Part shown: positions 28,050 through 36,872 of the stretch, piece by piece
Layout of the letters: every line of letters starts with the position of its first letter
Numbering within the stretch: the first letter of the stretch is position 1
Origin: Acaryochloris sp. CCMEE 5410
GTDB taxonomy: Bacteria; Cyanobacteriota; Cyanobacteriia; Thermosynechococcales; Thermosynechococcaceae
Length of the DNA: 64,000 nucleotides
NCBI RefSeq assembly: GCF_000238775.2
Contig: NZ_AFEJ02000001.1
Location: forward strand, 3,906,001 to 3,970,000
Reading direction: 5' to 3'
Position numbers and translations under genes: made by a program
The notes under the pieces: model-generated
Told to the model about the DNA's origin: nothing
Database searches by the model: none
The model's input: only the letters and a program-made list of their open reading frames with translations

Positions 28050-28362
28050 CGGTTGATGGAGGGATAGGCTGAATTGGTCGATAAACCATTTTGCCTGCAG
28101 TTCAGCAATACTAATGATTTATTCATACAAGGACAATCACTTTTTGCTCTCAAACTGCTGACTCATCTGTATTTAGTCATTCTAGCTGTTGACTATAAAA
28201 GCTAGAAAATAGCAATAAATCAATACTTGTTAAATTACTTGAACCCAGACCTTTTGAACGCTAACGTTGGCCGCGTTCGCTTGGTTTAATTCTTGTTACT
28301 CTAGGTCGCTTTGTCACCGCTGAATTCTAAAATGTGTCGCAGGATACACTAATCAGGTAGCT
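28050..28362. other. Intergenic region, no gene seen
   Basis: This AT-rich stretch lies between the ftsH terminator and the next start codon. I see no ORF or repeat; it must carry the promoter of the secreted protein gene. Confidence 0.5.
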
Positions 28363-30105
28363 ATGGAACGTGTTTTCGGACGGCTAAGATCGAATGCCAT
28401 TACTGCAGTTGTCGCTTTACCTTTGGGTTTAGGATGTCTTGTCAGCGGTTCAGCTCTGGGGCAATCTTCTATTGACTATGAGATTTGGGGGTCAGATCAG
28501 TCCAATTCTAGGGCTGATGCTGGGGCACCCGGGGTGAGCGGGAGTTGGCTCTGGATTTGGGACAGTCAGGATATCCAAGGAAAACTGAGGGCAAACAAGG
28601 CCCCGCAACCGCTCGGCTGCGACGGGAACAACGCTGTGGGAGCAGGTCCATGCAATCTCTACGATGTGTTTCCGAGCAATCTGGCTGAGCATGATAGTGA
28701 TGGTGCTACGGGCAAAACCCTGGAGGATTTGTCTGGGTTTGGACGACTACACGGTATGTTGCCCGATCCGCAAAATCGCTACATGAACTTGAATATTTTT
28801 GCCCCAGATGGGGGCTATGTAGGGATTATGGATGGTGAGAGTAAAGCTGCGATCGCCCTCTTCCGGGTGTCAGGTACCTCTAGTGGTCGTTCAGTTCACA
28901 TGTCTTTCTGGAATGCAGATGGTTCAGCACTGTTGGTGGCAAACCTGAATGGCAAAGTTCTAGAGCGGATTGACGTTAAACGGGACAGAAATGGCAAAAT
29001 TATCCAAGCAACTCTGAATCGGTCTGCAGCTTTGGGAGTGGGTAAAGGCTTGCAGATTACCGATCAGCCTAAGGTCTATCTGGGGAACAACGCTCAAGGG
29101 CAGCCGATGCTTGGCAGTATTTCAGGGGTTTACGACCCAGATGCCCTAGGGGATTTAACCCCGAAAGGGGACTGTAAAGAGAATGGGTGCGCTGCTGAGG
29201 CTGACGGTGACCAAGGGGGACGCCCCAACAACGTCATTATTTGCCCCATTGTTTCTAACAGCAATAAGGCTTATATCACCTTTGGCGCTGGCGGGCTACT
29301 GGTGGCAGATACAACGACGACACCGATGACCATTGTGGGTGAATACGGCAATCAAGCCATCAACGGTGCAGGCTGTGGCGGTGTGCAGGTCAACAAAAAT
29401 ATGTGGTTGAATGCAGGGGTTTCAGCCTCTAGCGCAGGGGCAACCCAATCCACCTTTACCATCTACACCCTGGATGACTCAGCCTTTAGCTCCACCGCTA
29501 GTCAGCCTGAGCCGCAGGTGATCTTTAGAGACAGTACCAATACTGCCACCATCGGCAGTGCTCAGGGCGCAGCGGCCAACGACACAGGCCAACTACCCGG
29601 AACCACCACTCGGCGTGATTCCCACGGTATGGCCAAAACGACTTCGGGCAAATTCATCCACACTGTAGACCGCATCCAAAACACAGTGGACGTCATCAAC
29701 ACAAAGACGCTTGAACGAAGTACCTATGACCTCACCTCTGCTAATGGAAAAGGTCAAGGACTGGGAGCCTGTGCTGCTACATCGGTGTCAGATGACCCTG
29801 CGTTACCCAAAAACGATCCAGCACCCGATCTCTTGGAAGCAACGCCCGACGGTCAGTATTTGGTGGTCGCCCTGCGAGGGCCTGTCCCCGTCTCGGTGAA
29901 CCATTCTGCTCAGGGGAGTTGCCCTGGTGTTGGCTTAATCAAGCTGACCCAGAACGGGGCCTCAGGACGTTTGTTTGGCGTGCTGAGATCGACGAATACG
30001 GTTGATAATGCCACAGGCAGTGCACCAGGAGGACATTCCTATACAGGGCTGGAGCGCAGTGATGTCCATGGAGCGGCGGTGCGACGGAAGTCGCCTCTTC
30101 GCTGA
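28363..30105 (+). CDS. Secreted propeller-like protein of unknown function (580 aa)
   Basis: A signal peptide (AVVALPLGLGCLVSGSALG-Q) precedes a large beta-rich, Gly/Asn/Asp-rich protein with repeated blade-like segments such as DGSALLVANLNGKVLERIDV, SNKAYITFGAGGLLVADT and GKFIHTVDRIQNTVDVINT, reminiscent of YVTN/YncE-type propellers. Several cysteine pairs suggest disulfides in the periplasm. I do not recognise a defined family. The DsbA-like gene 1.5 kb away could serve such proteins. It ends 15 bp before a convergent transporter gene. Confidence 0.78.
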   Translation: MERVFGRLRSNAITAVVALPLGLGCLVSGSALGQSSIDYEIWGSDQSNSRADAGAPGVSGSWLWIWDSQDIQGKLRANKAPQPLGCDGNNAVGAGPCNLYDVFPSNLAEHDSDGATGKTLEDLSGFGRLHGMLPDPQNRYMNLNIFAPDGGYVGIMDGESKAAIALFRVSGTSSGRSVHMSFWNADGSALLVANLNGKVLERIDVKRDRNGKIIQATLNRSAALGVGKGLQITDQPKVYLGNNAQGQPMLGSISGVYDPDALGDLTPKGDCKENGCAAEADGDQGGRPNNVIICPIVSNSNKAYITFGAGGLLVADTTTTPMTIVGEYGNQAINGAGCGGVQVNKNMWLNAGVSASSAGATQSTFTIYTLDDSAFSSTASQPEPQVIFRDSTNTATIGSAQGAAANDTGQLPGTTTRRDSHGMAKTTSGKFIHTVDRIQNTVDVINTKTLERSTYDLTSANGKGQGLGACAATSVSDDPALPKNDPAPDLLEATPDGQYLVVALRGPVPVSVNHSAQGSCPGVGLIKLTQNGASGRLFGVLRSTNTVDNATGSAPGGHSYTGLERSDVHGAAVRRKSPLR

Positions 30106-30119
30106 GCAGGCCCAGGGGA

Positions 30120-30530
30120 TTACTGCTGAAACCGTTGATATACGGACGATCCAGCAATGAAAGCGCCTACAAACAGTACCGGATTCCAACTCCCCAGTAC
30201 GAGGGCTGTGAGGCTGGGACCGGGGCAGTAGCCTGCAATGCCCCAGCCAATTCCAAAAATGGCGGCTCCAGCGATCAGTTTCCGGTCAATGTCTTTGCGA
30301 TTGGGCACGCTGAAGGTATTGGCCAGCACGGGCTGCTTGCGACCCAGAACCCAGCGAAAACTTAAAACCGTTACCCCCACGGCCCCTCCAAGCACGAAAA
30401 TGAGGGTTGGATCCCAATTTCCCGCAATATCTAGGAACCCGATCACCCGCTCTCGATCCACCATTTGGGATAGGCCGAGTCCTAGGCCAAATAAAATGCC
30501 GGAGAGTAAGGCGATCAACTGTTGCTGCAT
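30120..30530 (-). CDS. YeeE/YedE-family membrane protein, second subunit (PmpB-like)
   Basis: The start at 30530 is chosen because GGAGAATAGG lies directly upstream; a longer frame reaches 30593 but overlaps the upstream gene. The product has four hydrophobic helices with LIALLSGILFGLGLGLSQMV, VIGFLDIAGNWDPTL and the conserved IAGYCPGPSLTALVLG, the cysteine motif of the YeeE/YedE family. These proteins import thiosulfate or related sulfur compounds. It follows its partner by 10 bp, forming a two-gene operon. Confidence 0.92.
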   Translation of the reverse strand: MQQQLIALLSGILFGLGLGLSQMVDRERVIGFLDIAGNWDPTLIFVLGGAVGVTVLSFRWVLGRKQPVLANTFSVPNRKDIDRKLIAGAAIFGIGWGIAGYCPGPSLTALVLGSWNPVLFVGAFIAGSSVYQRFQQ

Positions 30531-30540
30531 CCTATTCTCC

Positions 30541-30969
30541 TCACCATCCGCCTGGTAGAACGTGGTGGGTGAGAAAGACCGTTGCGATCGCACTCGCCAT
30601 AAAAGTCAGGACTGCTACCAGGGATCGCAGAGACAGGCGACCCAAACCACAGACGCCGTGCCCGCTGGTACAGCCATTTCCCATCCGCGTGCCAAATCCA
30701 ACGAGGAAACCACCGCCCAGCATTGCCCACGGTGCAAAGGTAGAGATGGGGGTGGGCTGGGCCGCAAGAACATACTCATAGAGAGCGCTACCGATTAGCA
30801 TCCCAATGATAAATATCCACCGCCAGCTTTCCGCAGATTTGAAGCTAATTGCACCGTTCACAATGCCGCTGATCCCAGCAATACGGCCATTGAATAGCAG
30901 TAGCACTGTGGCACTGGTACCAATTAATATCCCCCCGAAGAGGGCCGTTAGTTCATTGAAGCCAATCAC
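30541..30969 (-). CDS. YeeE/YedE-family membrane protein, first subunit (PmpA-like)
   Basis: The 142-residue protein has four helices, with LFGGILIGTSATVLLLFNGR, GISGIVNGAI and the cysteine-bearing GFGTRMGNGCTSGHGVCGLG, all diagnostic of YeeE/YedE. With the downstream subunit it makes the split form of a YeeE transporter, where each half supplies one cysteine-bearing motif. Uptake of thiosulfate or another sulfur anion is the established role of the family; the exact substrate is not shown here. Confidence 0.92.
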   Translation of the reverse strand: MIGFNELTALFGGILIGTSATVLLLFNGRIAGISGIVNGAISFKSAESWRWIFIIGMLIGSALYEYVLAAQPTPISTFAPWAMLGGGFLVGFGTRMGNGCTSGHGVCGLGRLSLRSLVAVLTFMASAIATVFLTHHVLPGGW

Positions 30970-31123
30970 TTAAAACCACTAGTCTGCAGGGCTGGGGATG
31001 TTGCTTTTCACTTGTTTAATATACTTGAGTTTGGATTAAGTTGGGATTGTGCCGAGTAGATGAAAACCAGATGAAATGACAATAGTCCCGGTAGAATCGG
31101 CTTCATGGTCAGGAGCTTAGACA

Positions 31124-31498
31124 ATGCGAATCCTGCTGGTAGAAGATGAAGAAGATTTGGGATAGGCAACTAAACAAGTGCTGGTCAGTGAAAAGTATGT
31201 GGTGGACTGGGTGACTGATGGGGCACAAGCGTGGCACTGTTTAGAAAGCCAGTGGACGGATTACACGGTTGCCATTTTTGATTGGCTGCTGCCAGAATTC
31301 TCTGATCTAGAGCTATGTCAGCGACTTAGAGACCGCCAAAACCCACTTCCCGTTTTGATGTTGACGGCTTTGGGGCAACCTGAAAATCGTATAGCTGGCC
31401 TGGATGCTGGGGCCGACGATTATTTAGTGAAGCCCTTCATCATGGAAGATCTGCTAGCAAGACTGCGAGCCTTACATTTCTTGATCTATCAAGGCTAA
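31124..31498 (+). pseudogene. OmpR-type response regulator remnant (internal stop, DNA-binding domain lost)
   Basis: From the ATG at 31124 the frame reads MRILLVEDEEDLG, then a TAG at 31163, then continues in frame ATKQVLVSEKYVVDWVTDGA through the receiver motifs FDWLLPEFS, LMLTALG and ADDYLVKPF. It stops at 31498 just after the receiver, without any winged-helix domain. An in-frame stop plus loss of the output domain marks a decayed gene. A TTG/GTG restart at 31175-31178 would make a 106-residue piece lacking the acidic pocket. The receiver resembles RppA/NrsR-type regulators. Confidence 0.88.
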
Positions 31499-31639
31499 AC
31501 CCAGATCTAGGGGTAGTTTGCAAGCTGTGGTTTTTCTGTCAATCGTCTGCAGCGATTTGCTCAAAGAGATTCGGGTGCCGAACAAGCGCAATTCGATGAG
31601 CTGAGAATTGCAGTTTTGCCTTTGCCTTGGTGTTGGTTA

Positions 31640-32359
31640 TCAGTTTTTGAGTAAAGCGGTGACGGTTGAGCTATTGAAGGGCAAGGGTAAGACTTGGCCG
31701 TTGAGAGCAAAAAAGGGCGTTCCCGTAATCCCAATGCTTTGGGCCAGATCTAGATCTGAATTGATGGCTTTAAGGGCGGCATCACTGTTGCGATCGCGAT
31801 CGAACTGCGCCAGATCTAACTGTAGCTGCTGGGCAATCTCGGTGTAGAGTGTCTCCCCCAATTCATCCTGGCGAGCAAAAAGGGCATCATGGTAGGGCCA
31901 AAACTGTCCTTGTTGTTGAGCGGCCCAAGCGGCCTGAGCGGCAGGCAGTGCTTGCTTGTGAATAGCCTGGAGGGGGAGATGTTTATAGGTAAACGTAAAC
32001 TGGTCAGAATTTTGCTGCAAAAAGGCCTGCACATCGCTAGCGGCTTGGGCACAAAAGGGACATTGGAAATCAGAAAACTCCACCAATAAGTTGGGACTAT
32101 TTTGAGCACCTATTGTGGGTGAGGTTCCGACTAAAGTGTTGGGCTTGAGCTTTTGAATCGCCGCTTGCTGGGCTTGTTGTTGGGCCTGTTTTTGATTCTG
32201 TTGATAGGCTTGTACCGACTCAATAATGACTTCGGGATGATTCCGAATAATCTGTAAAACTTGTTGTTCGAGGTTGTCTACGGCTACGGCTGGTGTGCCC
32301 CAATAAAGCCATAGCCATAGACTCAGCAGTCCCATTGCTACAAACCGAAATGATTGCAT
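31640..32359 (-). CDS. DsbA-like thiol-disulfide oxidoreductase, exported
   Basis: The ATG at 32359 follows a GAAGGGGG ribosome-binding site; an ATG 5 codons upstream is less well placed. A hydrophobic signal (VAMGLLSLWLWLYWGTPAVA) leads to a helical, Gln-rich linker and a thioredoxin fold with EFSDFQCPFCAQAASDVQAF (C-P-F-C active site) and the cis-proline GITGTPFFALNGQ. This is the DSBA/Thioredoxin_4 class, forming or isomerising disulfides in the periplasm or lumen. It lies downstream of the YeeE pair and the broken regulator but on its own promoter. Confidence 0.93.
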   Translation of the reverse strand: MQSFRFVAMGLLSLWLWLYWGTPAVAVDNLEQQVLQIIRNHPEVIIESVQAYQQNQKQAQQQAQQAAIQKLKPNTLVGTSPTIGAQNSPNLLVEFSDFQCPFCAQAASDVQAFLQQNSDQFTFTYKHLPLQAIHKQALPAAQAAWAAQQQGQFWPYHDALFARQDELGETLYTEIAQQLQLDLAQFDRDRNSDAALKAINSDLDLAQSIGITGTPFFALNGQVLPLPFNSSTVTALLKN

Positions 32360-32650
32360 TAGTCCCCCTTCCATTGGTTTGAGAGAATAATAGCGTGATT
32401 TGTCCTTGCTAGTGCCTGAAATAGTTTCCTAAAAAAAATGCATGAATACACAGTAGCCCTGCTGATTTTTGGAGATGATTAGACTTCAGCTAGGAGCCAT
32501 ATGCTCTGGGAAAGTAGTAGTCATCCAGTCCGCTCGCAGATAGGCAACTAGAGGTTTAATCTACCTTGGAAAAGCATTTAGCCTTGTCTATCCAATTGGA
32601 CCATTTATCCACAATGCCTCAATCGCAATATTCGGTGTGCACAGACTCAT

Positions 32651-33229
32651 ATGTACGAGGTTCTCTTCCAAAGATTGAATCAACTGGTTTTTCTCAATCC
32701 AAGGCAGCAACAGGAACTGAGGGATGTCTTGCAAGTGATCAAACGGCCCAAAGATGATTGCTTCTTAGAAGTAGGGCAAGTTTCTAATCATATTTATTTT
32801 GTTCAAGCGGGAATTCTGCGCTCCTTTTATACCTTTGAAGGGAAAGAAGTGACACAGTGGTTTTGCTTCCCCAACCATTTTGCTGCGTCTTATTTTAGTT
32901 TTGCCTATCGTCAGCCCAGCAAAGACTGTTTATCGTCCCTCACGGAAGTGACACTCCTAGCAATTAGCTATAACAGTCTGCAGCAACTCATCCACCAAGA
33001 TAAGGTGTGGGCCGACTTAAATAGACGTTTACTGGAACACTACTACACGATGTCTTTGCAGCGTATTGCCTCTTTTCAGGTGCTGTCCACTGCTGAACGG
33101 TATGAACAATTACTGTACGAGCACCCAACCATTGAGTCTGAAGTTCCTCTAGGCTATCTTGCGTCTTATCTGGGGATGACCCAAGAAACCCTGAGTCGGA
33201 TTCGTCGCCGCAAGAAGAAGCGGAAATAG
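32651..33229 (+). CDS. Crp/Fnr-family transcriptional regulator
   Basis: The 192-residue protein has a cyclic-nucleotide-binding-like beta-roll (FLEVGQVSNHIYFVQAGILR, QWFCFPNHFAASYFSF) and a short C-terminal helix-turn-helix GYLASYLGMTQETLSRIRRR. The phosphate-binding cassette of true Crp is not conserved and no N-terminal Fe-S cysteine cluster is present, so the ligand is unknown. Two perfect TTGAT-N4-ATCAA palindromes lie 17 bp after its stop. Confidence 0.9.
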   Translation: MYEVLFQRLNQLVFLNPRQQQELRDVLQVIKRPKDDCFLEVGQVSNHIYFVQAGILRSFYTFEGKEVTQWFCFPNHFAASYFSFAYRQPSKDCLSSLTEVTLLAISYNSLQQLIHQDKVWADLNRRLLEHYYTMSLQRIASFQVLSTAERYEQLLYEHPTIESEVPLGYLASYLGMTQETLSRIRRRKKKRK

Positions 33230-33245
33230 TGGCCTGTCAGTTGAC

Positions 33246-33287
33246 TTGATTTAAATCAAAATTACTGTGGGATTTGATTTAAATCAA
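33246..33287. promoter_or_regulatory. Two FNR-type palindromic operator sites
   Basis: TTGATTTAAATCAA occurs twice, at 33246-33259 and 33274-33287, with centres 28 bp apart. Each matches the FNR consensus TTGAT-N4-ATCAA perfectly. They lie between the Crp/Fnr-type gene and the CAAX protease gene (start 33516) and are good candidates for binding the neighbouring regulator, controlling the downstream unit. Confidence 0.75.
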
Positions 33288-33515
33288 AATAATCAGGCTG
33301 ACGTACGCTATGGATACTCTTACGATTGGTTTATGAAACGACCTAGCCCTTTGTAAGGCCGTGGTTAAGCGCAATCTCTGATGTTGGAGAGTGCACTTTC
33401 TACGGCATCACTTAGTTCTCGATCAAAGAACACACGGTACGCTTAAATCCGTGAAATAGGCGGCCATCATTCTGTACAACGCTGATGTGCAGTTTCTTTG
33501 AGGTAAACGCTGGGA

Positions 33516-34247
33516 ATGGTTGGGCAGCAGATTGAGTCATCGCAGGAAAGTTATATGTTAAGACAGGTGGTTCGACGACGGCTCAACCTATGGGCATTGA
33601 TCCTCACTGTCCCGTGCACCAGCATTGGAGCAATCATGGTACTGCTCGTTGCTCCTGGCAGAATTGGACAGACGCTATTGGTAATCGGCCAGATCTGGTT
33701 GTTAGCTGTACCGATTGTTTGGCTAGTCTGGGTGGATCATCAACCGTTCAAGATTCCTCGACCCAAACCACGCGATTGGAGGGTGGGGGCTATTGTTGGG
33801 TTAATGATGTTTTTTACAATTCTGATATTTTATGGGTTGTTTGCTAGGCACTGGATTGATGGCGTTAACGTACTAAGCAAATCACAGCAGGTTGTTGAAA
33901 TTAATCAACAGAGTTTCTTGCTGTCTAGTATTTATTTTGTGTTGATCAACTCATTGATTGAAGAATATGTGTGGCGTTGGTTTATTTATCGACGATGCGA
34001 AGAGTTAGTTCCTAAAAGGGTTGCGGTGTTGCTTGCTGCGTTCTTCTTCACGCTCCATCACACCATCGGATTGACCTTTTATGTTGAGGGGCAGATGGTT
34101 GTGTTCGGAACTGTGGCAGTTTTTATAGCGGGGGTAATTTGGTCAGAGTGTTATCGGAGATATCGATCCATCTGGAGTTGCTACCTGAGCCATGCAATGG
34201 CAGATTTGGCCATTTCGATGGCGACTTGGCAAATCCTATTTAGCTAG
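33516..34247 (+). CDS. CPBP-family (CAAX-like) intramembrane metalloprotease
   Basis: The 243-residue protein has about seven hydrophobic segments and the family's catalytic motifs: SLIEEYVWRWFIYRR (E-E-x3-R), FFFTLHHTIGL (H) and CYLSHAMADLAI (H). The CPBP family cleaves or modifies membrane peptides, often in bacteriocin self-protection; the role here is unknown. An in-frame ATG at 33555 is an alternative start. It lies downstream of the FNR-like sites. Confidence 0.9.
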   Translation: MVGQQIESSQESYMLRQVVRRRLNLWALILTVPCTSIGAIMVLLVAPGRIGQTLLVIGQIWLLAVPIVWLVWVDHQPFKIPRPKPRDWRVGAIVGLMMFFTILIFYGLFARHWIDGVNVLSKSQQVVEINQQSFLLSSIYFVLINSLIEEYVWRWFIYRRCEELVPKRVAVLLAAFFFTLHHTIGLTFYVEGQMVVFGTVAVFIAGVIWSECYRRYRSIWSCYLSHAMADLAISMATWQILFS

Positions 34248-34423
34248 GATGAGCTGAAGCCAGTTATCGTATCGGCGAGAGTTCGAAAACCTCACCGTTT
34301 TCGGGTTGGATACATCTAAAATAGTTGCGTTTCGTTATGTTTGTTGAATCTCGGCTGCGATCGCACGCCCAAACCCAACGTCGACAGTAGGCTAGAATCA
34401 GCCCTTCACAGCAGGATAGTCTC

Positions 34424-35722
34424 ATGGGTACGGATGATCAACTCTTTAACGATGCCACTCACCGCCTAACCACTGCCTTAGCGCATGTGGACTTACCCGA
34501 AGATGTTTTGGAAACTTTGAAATATCCCAAGGCCCAACTCGGGGTCTCCATTCCGGTGCGTATGGATAATGGTGAACTAAAAATCTTTCAAGGATATCGT
34601 GTCCGCTATGACGACACTCGCGGTCCGGCAAAGGGTGGGGTCAGGTATCATCCTGGCGTCTCGATTGATGAAGTCCAGTCCTTAGCATTTTGGATGACTT
34701 TTAAGTGTGCCGCCCTAAACTTACCCTTTGGCGGTGGTAAGGGTGGCATCACAGTAGACCCCAAATCCCTCTCCCGAATGGAGCTAGAGCGCTTAAGCCG
34801 AGGCTATATTGATGCCATTGCTGATTTTATTGGCCCGGATGTGGATATTCTGGCTCCCGATGTCTATACCAACCCGATGATTATGGGCTGGATGATGGAT
34901 CAGTACAGCATTATCAAACGCCAAATTTGCCGAGGCGTGGTGACAGGCAAACCCCTGGCGATTGGTGGCAGTGTGGGCAGAAACACAGCCACGGGGATGG
35001 GAGCCTTTTTCGTGATTGAAGCGATGGCACCAAAGTTGGAGCTGATTCCTGAGAAGACGACTGTGGCGGTACAGGGATTTGGTAATGCTGGCGCGGTCGT
35101 GGCTGAGCTGCTAAATCAGGTGGGCTATAAAGTTGTTGCCGTTAGCGATTCCCAGGGCGGTATTTATGCCCCGCAAGGTTTGGATATTGCCAGTATCCGC
35201 AAGCATAAAGACGCCAGCCGCTCCATGAAGGCGGTCTATTGTGATGGCAGTGTCTGCAGCATTATTGAGCATGACACGATCACCAATGAAGAGTTGCTGG
35301 CTTTAGACGTAGATGTGCTGATTCCCGCAGCGTTAGAGAATCAAATTACGGCTGATAATGCCCAGCAGATCAAGGCGAAATATATTTTCGAGGTGGCCAA
35401 TGGTCCTATCACTTCAGCTGCAGATGCAATTTTAGTAGAGTCTGGCACGACGGTTTTCCCAGACATTTTGGTAAATGCGGGGGGCGTCACGGTGAGCTAT
35501 TTTGAATGGGTGCAAAATCGGAGTGGTCTCTACTGGACGGAGGCAGAAGTGCAGAAGCAGCTTCAGCAAAAGATGGTGGAGGAGACAGAGACGATTTGGC
35601 AAATCGCTCAAACTAAAGCAATCTCTGTAAGGACTGCAGCCTATGTGCATGCCCTCAACCGAATTGGTGAAGCTGTGACAGCTAAAGGGACAAGGGACTA
35701 CTATGCGAATCACCCATCATGA
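34424..35722 (+). CDS. gdhA: Glutamate dehydrogenase (Glu/Leu/Phe/Val dehydrogenase family)
   Basis: The 432-residue enzyme carries the substrate-binding GYRVRYDDTRGPAKGGVRYH, the catalytic lysine motif LPFGGGKGGITVDP and the Rossmann motif AVQGFGNAGAVVAELL, with ANGPITSAADAIL in the C-terminal part. It interconverts glutamate and 2-oxoglutarate plus ammonia with NAD(P). Length and motifs fit the hexameric short form (GdhA/GudB-like). It stands alone, with a HIP1 octamer upstream at about 34359. Confidence 0.95.
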   Translation: MGTDDQLFNDATHRLTTALAHVDLPEDVLETLKYPKAQLGVSIPVRMDNGELKIFQGYRVRYDDTRGPAKGGVRYHPGVSIDEVQSLAFWMTFKCAALNLPFGGGKGGITVDPKSLSRMELERLSRGYIDAIADFIGPDVDILAPDVYTNPMIMGWMMDQYSIIKRQICRGVVTGKPLAIGGSVGRNTATGMGAFFVIEAMAPKLELIPEKTTVAVQGFGNAGAVVAELLNQVGYKVVAVSDSQGGIYAPQGLDIASIRKHKDASRSMKAVYCDGSVCSIIEHDTITNEELLALDVDVLIPAALENQITADNAQQIKAKYIFEVANGPITSAADAILVESGTTVFPDILVNAGGVTVSYFEWVQNRSGLYWTEAEVQKQLQQKMVEETETIWQIAQTKAISVRTAAYVHALNRIGEAVTAKGTRDYYANHPS

Positions 35723-35816
35723 TCTGCATTTGTGTTCTGTCGCTATTGCTTTAATTGGTACGGGAATGTCCACTTTTTTGAGTAAAGGTCAGTTTCTAAC
35801 GCAACATAACGGCTAA
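35703..35816 (+). CDS. Possible 37-aa peptide overlapping the gdhA end, doubtful
   Basis: ATG at 35703 overlaps the last 20 bases of gdhA in another frame: MRITHHDLHLCSVAIALIGT, with a weak hydrophobic middle. It ends 4 bp before the convergent DEP gene. No ribosome-binding site is obvious, and I recognise no family. It could be a translationally coupled peptide or a chance frame. Confidence 0.2.
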   Translation: MRITHHDLHLCSVAIALIGTGMSTFLSKGQFLTQHNG

Positions 35817-35819
35817 AAA

Positions 35820-36377
35820 TTAATCTTCATCCCAGTAGAACCGATAAAATAACTCTTCATCTTTAAATTGATGACTATCAGAAACATGATGGATCCATTT
35901 GTCATCCATTAACCGTTGCCCTAATCCAATCGCCTCTTCTCGCGACAATTTAACATTGTGCATCAACCAGCGAACTGCCTCAGACCCAATAAAGCAATAT
36001 GGATACTCTTTTAGCCGATAAACCCGATTCTTGATCTTGATGCCACCGACAGTACGCATCTTGGCGACCAATTTCTCCAGATTAATTAAGGTAATTCGGT
36101 CGATAGTTTTTTCAGGGGCAAGAGATGCTTGCTTATCCTCAACCCAGGCAGTGAATTCTGTTTCATCCTCAACTAGTAAAACCGAGCTATTACCTTTGGA
36201 TTCAAGGAAAGCTGTTCGACAATATTCTAAGGCCTCTTGTCGTTGATTTTTGGAGAAATTTGACTGACGGACATATAGTCTATCTTGATAGCTAGCACCA
36301 GCTAACTTCTTTTGATTTCCATCAATATTATGATATAAGCTACAATGCTCGATTTCGGAACTTTCAAGTATTAGCAT
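35820..36377 (-). CDS. DEP-domain protein
   Basis: The 185-residue protein ends in a DEP domain: LVAKMRTVGGIKIKNRVYRL, CFIGSEAVRWLM and LGQRLMDDKWIHHVSDSHQF, with the conserved F-x-G-x-E-x-V-x-W-L core. The first 85 residues are of unknown type. DEP domains bind membranes or signalling proteins; several cyanobacterial copies exist without known function. No neighbour suggests a pathway. Confidence 0.88.
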   Translation of the reverse strand: MLILESSEIEHCSLYHNIDGNQKKLAGASYQDRLYVRQSNFSKNQRQEALEYCRTAFLESKGNSSVLLVEDETEFTAWVEDKQASLAPEKTIDRITLINLEKLVAKMRTVGGIKIKNRVYRLKEYPYCFIGSEAVRWLMHNVKLSREEAIGLGQRLMDDKWIHHVSDSHQFKDEELFYRFYWDED

Positions 36378-36872
36378 TTTGTTCCATCACTTCCTAATAA
36401 TATGAGTACATCTCTGTAAATATTATTCCCAGAAGACCATACTGATATTACATAATTTAAGAACGATATAAATTCTATAAATCAGTCTCAGAAGGGGTTA
36501 AGAAGAATTTCAGCATAATCTCATTTATGTTTTATTGCCATAGACTGAATGACTCTTTATAGTCAGTAGTTCTATTTTTTTGAAGCTGTCATCATTGACG
36601 AATTGTCCCAGGATTTTATTGTTTTGGCTCTCTTGTAATGCTTCGGTTTTACTGCCCATATAGATAACTATAATTCGACATGTTTTATGGAGAACTCTTG
36701 ACAATCATCAAATGGCCTTTTGATAGTCAAGTTATTGAATCGATCGAAAAATATACTTCGTATTTCTCCAAAATATGGAGATTATCCCTAAGCGTACGGA
36801 AGCAGTAGGAATATCGTGCACTGCCTTGAATATCATCTGATTGGAGCTTTCGGGGCAGGATTATTTAAAGTG
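36378..36872. other. AT-rich intergenic region, no gene seen
   Basis: About 500 bp between the DEP and DUF3179 genes, noticeably AT-rich. No ORF with family resemblance, RNA gene or repeat is visible. It includes the promoter of the minus-strand DEP gene. Confidence 0.5.

Noticed and set aside
34284-34303. CGAAAAC/GTTTTCG hairpin as terminator of the CPBP protease gene
   Set aside because: The stem is only 7 bp and no T-tract follows.
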